From: Oxalobacteraceae sp. CFBP 13730
Lineage (GTDB): Bacteria > Pseudomonadota > Gammaproteobacteria > Burkholderiales > Burkholderiaceae_D
NCBI GenBank assembly: GCA_014841835.1
Contig: JACYUQ010000004.1
Coordinates: 744,001-808,000 of the forward strand
Length of the DNA: 64,000 nucleotides
Reading direction: 5' to 3'
Numbering within the stretch: position 1 is the first letter of the stretch; every line of letters begins with the position of its first letter. Made by a program: the position numbers and the translations under genes. This document shows, in pieces, positions 46,204 to 52,995 of the stretch. The notes beneath the pieces were generated by a model that did no database searches, was not told the DNA's origin, and saw nothing but the letters and a program-made list of their open reading frames with translations.

Positions 46204-46935
46204 ATGAAAAAAGCATTGGTTCCTTGTCTGGCATCGATATTGCTGATGTCGGCTTCCGTGACACAGGCTGTAGAAATCACGTACGCCTCGGCAGCTGCAG
46301 CGGACGGGTCCGGCAAGACCAGTCTGCAAACGACCAACGTGTTTGTCGAAACATTCGATGCGCCGGGTGGGGGGGCGACGATGGCTGCCGATATGGTTGC
46401 TATCTCGACCGTATCAGGCGGCGCGCTGGGCTATGCGCAAGGGCATCTGCCGGGCGTGTACGCTGCGCCCGCGCACGACACGACCTATTTTGCCTACGGC
46501 CCAAGCGCGGGCAGCGGCACGAACAGTTCCGAAATCAATTTCAACTATGCTGGCCTGCTGAACTCTCTCGGCAACGGAGCAAGTCTGAATTATCTCGGCC
46601 TGTATTACGGATCGATCGATATGTACAACGACCTGATCTTCTACAACGCTGTCGGCGCCGTCATCCAGACGGTAACGGGTGCCTCGCTCATCGACATGTT
46701 CCATGGCGAGCCAGGTAACCAGGATGCAGAGAGCTCGAACATCTACGTCAATCTGTTCTTCACGCCGCAAGAAGAGTTCACGTCGTTCAGCTTCAGAACC
46801 ACCGCCCGTGCGTTCGAGGTCGATAATCTGGTGGTTGGCTACAACGTTGCGCAGGTCCCCGAGCCAGCCTCGCTCGCATTGCTCGGACTTGGCCTGGCAG
46901 GGCTCGGCCTGGCACGTCGCCGCATCAGCAAATAA
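46204..46935 (+). CDS. PEP-CTERM sorting domain protein
   Basis: A 243-residue exported protein. A signal peptide covers residues 1-22 (ending VTQA). The middle is a beta-rich domain with many Asn, Ser, Gly and Tyr and no Cys in the mature part. The C-terminus has the exosortase signal: VPEPASLALLGLG (218-230), a hydrophobic helix and Arg-Arg-Arg. Exosortase (EpsH/XrtA) is expected to cut it for surface display or secretion, usually with exopolysaccharide; no exosortase gene lies in this window. ATG 46204 is preceded by GGAG (46192-46195). A sigma-54 promoter lies upstream and a terminator downstream, so it is monocistronic. Confidence 0.9.
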   Translation: MKKALVPCLASILLMSASVTQAVEITYASAAAADGSGKTSLQTTNVFVETFDAPGGGATMAADMVAISTVSGGALGYAQGHLPGVYAAPAHDTTYFAYGPSAGSGTNSSEINFNYAGLLNSLGNGASLNYLGLYYGSIDMYNDLIFYNAVGAVIQTVTGASLIDMFHGEPGNQDAESSNIYVNLFFTPQEEFTSFSFRTTARAFEVDNLVVGYNVAQVPEPASLALLGLGLAGLGLARRRISK

Positions 46936-46954
46936 CCTTGCTGCTGCCAAATTG

Positions 46955-46984
46955 AAAAACCTCCCTAACGGGAGGTTTTTTTTT
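46955..46984 (+). terminator. Intrinsic terminator after the PEP-CTERM gene
   Basis: AAAACCTCCC pairs with GGGAGGTTTT around TAAC and is followed by a run of T; 19 bases after the stop. Confidence 0.92.
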
Positions 46985-47006
46985 CGTGAAGCACACAAGC
47001 GCGGGC

Positions 47007-47146
47007 TAACAGCCGGGGTCAGGTCTGACATTCAGACACGAGCTCAACCTTAACCCTAGCCACTTCCGATGGTTTCTAACAGCCGGGGTCAGGTCTGACA
47101 TTCAGACACGAGCTCAGCCTTAACCTTGGCCACTTCCAATGGTTTC
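47007..47146. repeat. Tandem direct repeat, two 70-base copies
   Basis: Copies at 47007-47076 and 47077-47146 both begin TAACAGCCGGGGTCAGG and end GGTTTC, and differ at only a few bases. They contain the core GGGGTCAGGTCTGACATTC, with a small palindrome GTCAG-GT-CTGAC. An inverted copy of the core lies at 47206-47234. Such cores are often seen as dispersed intergenic repeats or at the edges of mobile elements, but no transposase is present here. Confidence 0.8.
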
Positions 47147-47205
47147 TTGCCCAGTATTAGCATGGCCCGGCGCCAGCTAGTTCCAACTAGTTGACTGTCG
47201 AGATC

Positions 47206-47234
47206 GTGTCCGAATGTCAGACCTGACCCCAGCT
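47206..47234. repeat. Inverted copy of the GGGGTCAGGTCTGACATTC core
   Basis: GTGTCCGAATGTCAGACC and the following CTGACCCCAGCT match the reverse complement of the tandem repeat core (47012-47040) at 27 of 29 bases. Together they form a large stem-forming unit with a 130-200 base loop. Confidence 0.75.
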
Positions 47235-47253
47235 TTTCGGTTGCCACAAAGAC

Positions 47254-47283
47254 AAAGAGCACATCCGAAGATGTGCTCTTTTG
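47254..47283 (-). terminator. Intrinsic terminator of cspA (works in both directions)
   Basis: A perfect 12-bp stem AAAGAGCACATC / GATGTGCTCTTT closed by TTCG on the minus strand. It lies 34 bases after the cspA stop; a T-rich tail is weak but the stem is very stable. Confidence 0.75.
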
Positions 47284-47316
47284 CGTTGCGTGCCCGCCGT
47301 AGCGGGCCAGCGGAAC

Positions 47317-47523
47317 TTAAGCTTGCGGCTGGATGTTCGAAGCCTGCTTGCCTTTAGGACCGGTGGTGACGTCGAACGTCACGCGCTGGTTTTCTTGCAG
47401 CGACTTGAAGCCGTTGGCGTTGATCGCCGAGAAGTGCGCGAACAGATCTTCGCCGCCGCCGTCAGGCGTGATGAAACCGAAACCTTTTGCGTCATTGAAC
47501 CACTTAACAATGCCAGTCGCCAT
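47317..47523 (-). CDS. cspA: CspA-family cold-shock protein
   Basis: A 68-residue single-domain RNA/ssDNA chaperone. The RNP1 motif KGFGFI and the RNP2-like LFAHFS are intact, after the usual N-terminal MATGIVKWFNDAK. The 5' leader is long and AT-rich (to about 47606), as in cold-inducible csp genes. It sits at the downstream end of the fap-like operon on the same strand, with its own promoter and terminator. Many paralogues exist in such genomes, so the symbol is only a family name. Confidence 0.93.
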   Translation of the reverse strand: MATGIVKWFNDAKGFGFITPDGGGEDLFAHFSAINANGFKSLQENQRVTFDVTTGPKGKQASNIQPQA

Positions 47524-47612
47524 TTTTATTCCCTCAAAAATTAATTTTACGTTGATGCCCTGTTTGCGTACCTAGGACAAAAACCAGGGTGACGCCTTAC
47601 ATTGCGAATCTG

Positions 47613-47643
47613 ATTATAGGGCAAACTCTTAAAACGGAAGCAA
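47613..47643 (-). promoter_or_regulatory. Candidate promoter of the cold-shock gene
   Basis: On the minus strand a perfect TATAAT (47613-47618) lies 95 bases before the ATG, with TTGCTT (47638-47643) upstream at a long 19-base spacing. The leader would be about 83 bases, rich in A and T. Confidence 0.45.
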
Positions 47644-47716
47644 GATTTTTCAATCGTCTCCGTATTTACCACAAGTCATTCGGTTTGCATGACCGATTTC
47701 AAGAATAAATTTCTGC

Positions 47717-49123
47717 TCAGAAAGTCATTGGAAGACGCAGCGTCAGCGTCACGTCCGGCGTGTCACGCGTGACGCCGGCACCGACTGCGATGTTGAGCGA
47801 GCGTTGCGGACTCAGGCGGTAGGAGTAGCCAAGCAGCAGGGTGCCCAGCTGCGTGCGTACCGAGCCGATCGAGGTCGCGCCGTTCTGGCGCATGCGTCCA
47901 ATCGTGCTGTGGTCGTAGCCCAGGCTCAGCGACGCCTTGTCGTTCAGCGCCAGGCCCATACCGAAGTTAAAGCCCAGCACGGCGCCCGGTTGCAGCGAGC
48001 CGAGCGGTTCGCGTTCGCCATTGCGCACCAGGCGCGTCACGTCGTCGCGCTTGAAGTTGTGCACGTAGCTCAGGTTACCGAAGAACACGGCGGGATCGGA
48101 TGGATACAGCCAGGTCAGCGTGCCCTGCAACGAATGGAAGCCCGAGCCGGTCGGCAAGTCCAGCGGCAAGCCGGTGCCGGTGACGTTCTCGCCGATGCAA
48201 CGGCGTTCGCAGTCGGTGATGACTTCGAACGGGTCCCGTCCGGTGCGGCTCTTGTAGCGCAGGCCGGCAATGTAATAGCCTTTGTCGGCGCCGCCGTTAT
48301 TGAGCTGGTAGCGGCCGGCCACTTCGACGTCGCCCATGCCCTTGCCAGTCGTATCGAATACGCGCTCGACCGCCGTGCCGGTGAATATTTCCCGGCTGAC
48401 GGTGGCGTCGGAGCGGTACACATACGGCACCTTCACCTCGACCTCCATCCGGTTGCTGATGCCGGTGCGGCCGGTGATGGCGGTGGTGAAGGTATTGCGT
48501 TTGATTTCACGCACGTCCACCAGGCCGATCAGCAGGGCCGGAATCACCGTGTAGCCGACCAGGGCCACGCGGTTGCTCGACGAGTAGCCATACTGCATCG
48601 ATGGCTCGAGCACATAGGTGCCGGGCGCCGTGAGCACGCCCGGCTGGTCGCCGATCGGTGCGACTTCCGGCGGCCGGTTCGGTTGCTGGCGGCTGCTGTT
48701 TTGCGCCTGCGCCGGCGCGGCGGGCTGGACCGGTGCAGGGGCAGGCACGCCGGGTTGGTCCGGGCGCGGTTGCGGTGGCAGCGGCGCCGGCACGCCGGTC
48801 ACCGCCGGCGGCAACACGGGCGGTTCGGCCACCGGGGCCTGGCCGCTCATCGATCCGCCCATGCCGCGCTGCTGCGACAGCAGCATGCCATCCGTGGCAG
48901 TTCCCAGGCGCTGCAACTGCTCGCGCTGCGCCTGCACTTCCAGCAGCAGGCGATTGACCAGCGCGCGCTGCTGCGCCAGTTCGTCCTTCAGCTGCGACAG
49001 TTCGGTATGGGATGGCGGTGTGCCATGGTTCGACAGGGTGGCAACCTGTTGAGCGAGTACGGGCGGTGCCAGAAAGGCAGCCGCCAGGCCCGCAGCGCCG
49101 AGCCGCGCGACGTGTGGATACAT
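47717..49123 (-). CDS. Outer-membrane beta-barrel with N-terminal coiled coil (FapF-like exporter candidate)
   Basis: A 468-residue outer-membrane protein. Order: signal peptide (1-24, PVLAQ), a coiled coil about 38-75 (ELSQLKDELAQQRALVNRLL), a Pro/Ala-rich linker about 95-155, and a beta-barrel about 165-468 with alternating strands (LTWLYPSDPAVFFGNLSYVHN; FGMGLALNDKASLSLGYDHS) ending in a C-terminal Phe (TLRLPMTF). Signal, coiled coil, linker and barrel is the known architecture of FapF, the trimeric pore that exports Pseudomonas amyloid subunits. It is the last gene of the five-gene run, as fapF is in the fap operon. The pair C209-region CERRC is loop-located. Identity as FapF is inference from architecture; a generic PF13557-type barrel is the alternative. 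Confidence 0.65.
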   Translation of the reverse strand: MYPHVARLGAAGLAAAFLAPPVLAQQVATLSNHGTPPSHTELSQLKDELAQQRALVNRLLLEVQAQREQLQRLGTATDGMLLSQQRGMGGSMSGQAPVAEPPVLPPAVTGVPAPLPPQPRPDQPGVPAPAPVQPAAPAQAQNSSRQQPNRPPEVAPIGDQPGVLTAPGTYVLEPSMQYGYSSSNRVALVGYTVIPALLIGLVDVREIKRNTFTTAITGRTGISNRMEVEVKVPYVYRSDATVSREIFTGTAVERVFDTTGKGMGDVEVAGRYQLNNGGADKGYYIAGLRYKSRTGRDPFEVITDCERRCIGENVTGTGLPLDLPTGSGFHSLQGTLTWLYPSDPAVFFGNLSYVHNFKRDDVTRLVRNGEREPLGSLQPGAVLGFNFGMGLALNDKASLSLGYDHSTIGRMRQNGATSIGSVRTQLGTLLLGYSYRLSPQRSLNIAVGAGVTRDTPDVTLTLRLPMTF

Positions 49124-49161
49124 CCAGATTCTCCAGAGTTATTGTTGGTGGTGTCGAAAAT

Positions 49162-49674
49162 TCATAGTCCGCCCGGGGAACGCACGACAGCGTCACGGAT
49201 CGTCGACTGGAAATTGATGTCCTTGATGAGGGACATGCTGTTGACGGTCGACGAAATGGTGGTCGCGGTGCGGATATCCTGGCCACTGAGCGTGTTCTGG
49301 ACCAGTGTTGCGCCATTGGGCAGGTTGAGGTCGGCGGCGGCGACATTGTTGCCGCCGATCTGGATCATCCGCGCGGCGCCCAGCGCATCCTGGGTCAGGC
49401 GCGCCTGCTCGGCCGTCATGGCCGCCAGGTCGGGGATGGCGATATTCGTGCGCGCCATGATTTCGCCGTTGACCGATACCACGCGCTCGATGCCGAGAGA
49501 GAGCGACAGGCCGCCGGCCACCTCGAAGCCGCCACGGGCGGCGTCCAGGGCCGCGGCGGCCACAGGGGTGCCAAACACCGGTACTGCCGGTTCGGCGGCC
49601 TGCGCGAGCGGCACGGTGCTTGCCAGCACGCCCATCAGGGCAATCTGCAAAGGAGAGGGTAGAAGGCGCATCAT
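49162..49674 (-). CDS. Exported 170-residue protein with RGG motif, fap-like cluster
   Basis: No family that I can name. A signal peptide covers about 1-27 (VPLAQAAE). An Arg-Gly-Gly motif at 47-49 (LDAARGGFEV) is followed by GGLSLSLGIERVVSVNGE, an Ala-rich helix, and a Thr/Ser/Asn-rich C-terminus. Residues 148-160, SLIKDINFQSTIR, closely match residues 40-51 of the neighbouring C39 peptidase (SLKDIKFQRTLR). It has no Cys. It begins 9 bases after the peptidase stop and ends 38 bases before the barrel gene, the position of fapE in Pseudomonas, but similarity to FapE cannot be claimed by eye. Possibly an export substrate or peptidase-interacting protein. Confidence 0.7.
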   Translation of the reverse strand: MMRLLPSPLQIALMGVLASTVPLAQAAEPAVPVFGTPVAAAALDAARGGFEVAGGLSLSLGIERVVSVNGEIMARTNIAIPDLAAMTAEQARLTQDALGAARMIQIGGNNVAAADLNLPNGATLVQNTLSGQDIRTATTISSTVNSMSLIKDINFQSTIRDAVVRSPGGL

Positions 49675-49683
49675 CGGTCCCCG

Positions 49684-50367
49684 TTAAAAATCGCCCGGCC
49701 CGAACTTGGGCAACGTCGCGCTGAGCTGGTCCTGGTGCATGCCGGTACCCAGCGGCGCACGCGGCGCGCCGCGCCAGTCTTCCGGCGTATTGAAGGCAAC
49801 CTGGTCCTTGTGGCTGTGGATCACGAACAGGATCTTGTTGCGCCAGATTTCCTGGAATCGTTCCATGCTCACGACGCGGTTGCCGGTGGACGGGTCGCCA
49901 ATCAGGATGCGGCCGTCTTCGGCACCCTTGATCACCACGAAATGGTTGAAGCCGCGGTCGGTGATCAAAACGATGGCGGGCAGTTTTTCGGCGATCAGTT
50001 TTTCAATGGGCAGCTTGAAGCCGTCGGCGCGAAAGCCGCGCGTAGCAAGAAAGCGCTGCATGTCGAGCAGCGAAAAACCTTCCTTGTGAATCTTGGCCTG
50101 GTCGCCGCTGGCGTACATCTGCTGGAACACGTCCTGTTCGGGCGTGGGCGTGTGATAGTGGTGCGACAGCAAGGTGGCCAGCGCGGCGGCGCCGCAGCTG
50201 TAGTCATATTGCTGGCGCAGCGTGCGCTGGAATTTGATGTCCTTGAGACTGGTCACCGGCACGTTGACGCGCCCGACCCCGGCCAGATCAAGTGCCTTCG
50301 CACGCTGCGGCGCCAGCATTGCGCTGCAGAGTGCGAGGAGCATCAGCAAGTAAGGGCCTGGTGTCAT
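49684..50367 (-). CDS. Periplasmic C39-family cysteine peptidase (FapD-like)
   Basis: A 227-residue exported peptidase. Signal peptide about 1-25 (RAKA). The C39 papain-like site is complete: Gln52/53 and C58 in QQYDYSCGAAALATLL, H142 in NHFVVIKG and D158 in GDPSTG. C39 domains usually cut double-glycine leaders and are fused to ABC exporters; this stand-alone periplasmic form matches the FapD protein of the Pseudomonas fap operon. Three exported proteins of the same operon carry an RGG motif that could be its target. It starts 2 bases after the upstream gene, so coupling is likely. The last 30 residues are Pro/Gly-rich. Confidence 0.85.
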   Translation of the reverse strand: MTPGPYLLMLLALCSAMLAPQRAKALDLAGVGRVNVPVTSLKDIKFQRTLRQQYDYSCGAAALATLLSHHYHTPTPEQDVFQQMYASGDQAKIHKEGFSLLDMQRFLATRGFRADGFKLPIEKLIAEKLPAIVLITDRGFNHFVVIKGAEDGRILIGDPSTGNRVVSMERFQEIWRNKILFVIHSHKDQVAFNTPEDWRGAPRAPLGTGMHQDQLSATLPKFGPGDF

Positions 50368-50369
50368 GC

Positions 50370-50771
50370 TTATTGCAGTTGCAGGTTGATGACGGTCGCG
50401 TTCTGGATCAGGACGTTCGCGCCGGAATTCTGGATCACCACCGGCAAGCCCGATGAATTGGCGAATGAGCCGCCGCTGATCACGTTCATGCCGGTGGTCA
50501 CGTTGGTGGCCGTGTTGTTGCCGACCGTGCCGCCCAGCGTCGCTTCGGTGGTGATGATGTCGGTGCCGCCGCGCAGGTCGCCCAGGACTGCAGCGTCAGT
50601 GGCCTTGCCCCAACCGCGCGCGAGATCGTCGCTGTTGGCCGGCGCCACGTTCACTGTCGACAGGAAGCTCACCACCACCGGCAATCGGGCCGGCTCGGTT
50701 ACCTGCGCTGCCGCTGGCAGAGCAGCGCCTGCCGTCAGCAAGAGAAATCCGATCTGGTGTAGTCGTTTCAT
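50370..50771 (-). CDS. Exported 133-residue protein with RGG motif, fap-like cluster
   Basis: No named family. The start MKRLHQIGF (50771) gives a proper signal peptide (1-22, PAAAQ); the frame opens 31 codons earlier. The mature protein has RGG at 67-69 (LGDLRGGTDI), then a 64-residue Thr/Asn/Gly/Val-rich stretch of likely beta strands without Cys. Its end, NVLIQNATVINLQLQ, resembles the end of the 707-residue protein (SSLIQQSVNVQSN). By position (second gene) and pattern it could be a nucleator or minor subunit, like CsgB or FapB in other systems. It is separated from the first gene by two hairpins. Confidence 0.7.
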   Translation of the reverse strand: MKRLHQIGFLLLTAGAALPAAAQVTEPARLPVVVSFLSTVNVAPANSDDLARGWGKATDAAVLGDLRGGTDIITTEATLGGTVGNNTATNVTTGMNVISGGSFANSSGLPVVIQNSGANVLIQNATVINLQLQ

Positions 50772-50790
50772 GATGCCTCGCTCGAAAGGA

Positions 50791-50820
50791 CCGCCATGCG
50801 GGCAAAGCGCCGCATGGCGG
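50791..50820 (-). promoter_or_regulatory. Intercistronic hairpin 2 in the fap-like operon
   Basis: A perfect 11-bp stem CCGCCATGCGG / CCGCATGGCGG with an 8-base loop, 19 bases before the second gene's ATG. Only CCTTT follows, so it is more likely an RNA-stabilising or partial-termination element than a full terminator. It could raise the level of the first gene's mRNA. Confidence 0.65.
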
Positions 50821-50822
50821 GA

Positions 50823-50860
50823 GTGCAGGGCACGCAGCTTGAGCGCTGCGCGTCCTGCAC
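50823..50860 (-). promoter_or_regulatory. Intercistronic hairpin 1 in the fap-like operon
   Basis: GTGCAGGGCACGCAG and CTGCGCGTCCTGCAC form a 15-bp stem with two to three mismatches or G-U pairs and an 8-base loop, 11 bases after the stop of the 707-residue protein gene. With the next hairpin it makes a tandem pair. Confidence 0.55.
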
Positions 50861-50871
50861 CCACTGCCTGA

Positions 50872-52995
50872 TTACTGGCCTGCGCCGCCGACGTTCATGT
50901 TCGACTGCACGTTGACGCTTTGCTGGATCAGCGAGGAGAAGCCGTTGTTCTGGCTGATGATCGAGATGCCGGCTGCCGACTGGGCGATGTTGTTCATCGA
51001 GTTCGACATGTCGAACGAGCCCGAGCTGACGTTGTTGGTGCCGCCGTTGCCGCCAGTGCCCGAGCCGCCGAAGCCGCCGGTGCCTGCACCGGCCGTCATT
51101 TCGCCGCCCGAGCCGCCCGCGCCGGACGTGGTCGCACCACCTGCGCCACCGCTGCCGCCAGCGCCCGAGCTTGCGTCACCCGACGTGGCCGAGCCGCCCG
51201 TGGCGCCGCCGTTGGTGGCCGCGCCGCCGGCACCGCTGGCGCCGGTCGATGCGGTCGCTTCCGCGCCCGAACCGCCCATGCCGCCAGTGCCTGCCGTGCC
51301 GCCCTGGCCTGCGCCGCCCGCGCCGCCAGTGCCGGCCGCACCGTTGCCGCCCATGCCAGCCGTACCTGCTGCGCCGGAACCGCCGGTGCCTGCCGTGCCG
51401 CTAGCACCTGCGCCGCCCGTGCCGGCCAGTGCCGCGCCAGCGCCGCCGGTGCCGCCGGTCGAGGCGCCACCTGCTGCACCGCTACCCGAGGTGTTCGACG
51501 ATGCGGCGCCCGAGCCGCCAGCGCCGCCCGCTGCACCGGCGCCGCCCAGGCCTGCCGTCGAGTCACCTGCACCGTTGGTGCTGGCGCCGCTGGTCGGGCT
51601 GCCGGCCGTGCTGGTGCCACCGGTGTTGCTCGGTGCGCCGCTGGCGCCGCCCGTGCCGGCCGTTTCGCTGCCTGGCATGCCGCCTGCGCCCGAAGTCGCC
51701 GTGGCGTCGCCGATGCCGGCGCCGCCGCCGCTGGCGCCGTTCGAGGCCGTCAGGCTCGAACCGGCCGAGGTGCCGCCCATGCCGCCTGCGCCGCCCGTGC
51801 CGCCTGCTGCGCCTGCGCCGCCCCATGCCGAGCCGGTGTTGCCACCCGCACCGCCCGCGCCGCCTGTTGCAGCGCCGCTGCCGCCGCCATTGCCGCCAGC
51901 CAGCGAGCCGGTCGAGCCGCCTGCACCGCCCATGGCCGAGCCGCCTGCCGCGCCCGAGCCGCCATTGGCTTCACCACCCGATGCACCCGCGCCACCCAGG
52001 CCGGCGCCGCCTGCTGCGCCGTTGCCGCCGGCAGCGTAGCCGCCCATGGCGCCCGCTGCACCCGCGCCACCCGTGGCACCTGCAGCACCCGTCGACCCAC
52101 CTGCGCCACCGGCGGCGTTGCCGACGGTCGATGCACCGGTCGAGGCCGTGCCGGCAGCAGCGTAGCCGCCTGCGCCGCCGGCCGCACCTGCTGCGCCCGA
52201 GGCTGCGCCGCCGGCTGCACCGGTACCGCTGGCCGTGCCGCCATTACCCATGCCACCTGCGGCGCCGGAGCCGCTGGCACCGTTGGCGCCGCCGTTGTTC
52301 TGTGCGGTGTTGCCGATATTGCTGATGGTATTGCCGCTGACGTTGCCGGTCAGGGCGCTGGTCGACGTTGCCGACGAGGTGTTGAACGAATTCGCCACCG
52401 ACGAGCTGGCGCTGCCGCCATTGTTGGCTGCCGCAGCGCCGGCCACTTCGGCATTGGCGTCGCCCGAGCTGTTGTTCTGGCCCGAGCTGTTCTGGCTGCT
52501 GTCGCTGTTGCTGGTGGTCGTGGTGGCGATGTCCGTGGTGTCGTTGCTGTCGACCTGCATGTTGCGGGTGTCGGACTGGTTGCTGGTCTGGCTGTTGCTG
52601 TTGTTCGTCGTATTGTTCGAGACGCGGTTGTCCGAATTGTCCACCTGGTTGTTGGTGGTGCTCGTGGTGTTGGTGGTGTTTGTGTTGGTGCGCTGGCTGT
52701 TGTCAGTCTGCGCGTTGGAGTTCGTATTGGTCGCCGTGTTGTTGCTGTCCGTCTGGCTGTTGTTGGTGTTGGTGCTGGTTGCCGTGTTGTTGCTGTCGGC
52801 CTGGCTATTGTTGGTATTGGTCGCGGTGTTGTTGCTGTTTCGGGAATCCGTCAGGGAGCTGCTGTCCGTGTTGGTCGTGTTGGTCATCGTCGACGTTTGG
52901 GTATTGCCGCCACGGACGTCGTTCACGGTGTTCTCTTGTGCGTGGGCCATGCTGAAAGCCAGGGCGATCGCGGTAGCCAGAATAGTGCGCTTCAT
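50872..52995 (-). CDS. Large exported Asn/Thr- then Gly/Ala-rich protein, putative matrix fibre subunit
   Basis: A 707-residue low-complexity exported protein, first gene of the fap-like operon. Order: signal peptide (1-19, MAHA), RGG at 28-30 (NDVRGGNTQT), an Asn/Thr/Ser/Gln-rich region (31-170) with three near-identical 14-16 residue repeats at 54-98, a Gly/Ala/Ser/Thr-rich region (about 175-655) made of GGAGGxG-like units, and a 45-residue C-terminus (from about 660) with alternating hydrophobic and Asn/Gln residues (GISIISQNNGFSSLIQQSVN). There is no Cys and only one Trp. The C-terminus has the look of an amyloid repeat. It occupies the place of the structural subunits in fap, but is unlike FapB or FapC in composition; Gly-rich cell-wall or silk-like adhesins are alternatives. 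Preceded by a sigma-54 promoter. Confidence 0.75.
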   Translation of the reverse strand: MKRTILATAIALAFSMAHAQENTVNDVRGGNTQTSTMTNTTNTDSSSLTDSRNSNNTATNTNNSQADSNNTATSTNTNNSQTDSNNTATNTNSNAQTDNSQRTNTNTTNTTSTTNNQVDNSDNRVSNNTTNNSNSQTSNQSDTRNMQVDSNDTTDIATTTTSNSDSSQNSSGQNNSSGDANAEVAGAAAANNGGSASSSVANSFNTSSATSTSALTGNVSGNTISNIGNTAQNNGGANGASGSGAAGGMGNGGTASGTGAAGGAASGAAGAAGGAGGYAAAGTASTGASTVGNAAGGAGGSTGAAGATGGAGAAGAMGGYAAGGNGAAGGAGLGGAGASGGEANGGSGAAGGSAMGGAGGSTGSLAGGNGGGSGAATGGAGGAGGNTGSAWGGAGAAGGTGGAGGMGGTSAGSSLTASNGASGGGAGIGDATATSGAGGMPGSETAGTGGASGAPSNTGGTSTAGSPTSGASTNGAGDSTAGLGGAGAAGGAGGSGAASSNTSGSGAAGGASTGGTGGAGAALAGTGGAGASGTAGTGGSGAAGTAGMGGNGAAGTGGAGGAGQGGTAGTGGMGGSGAEATASTGASGAGGAATNGGATGGSATSGDASSGAGGSGGAGGATTSGAGGSGGEMTAGAGTGGFGGSGTGGNGGTNNVSSGSFDMSNSMNNIAQSAAGISIISQNNGFSSLIQQSVNVQSNMNVGGAGQ
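52702..52836 (-). repeat. Three tandem repeats in the Asn/Thr-rich region of the 707-residue protein
   Basis: Residues 54-67, 68-83 and 84-98 are copies of SNNTATNTNNSQTD with small changes. At the DNA level the repeats are also visible as GTTGTTGCTGTC-type units on the plus strand. This looks like in-frame repeat expansion, not CRISPR. Confidence 0.75.

Noticed and set aside
52702..52836. CRISPR-like regular repeats
   Set aside because: The repeats are in frame inside a coding region, with no unique spacers and no cas genes.
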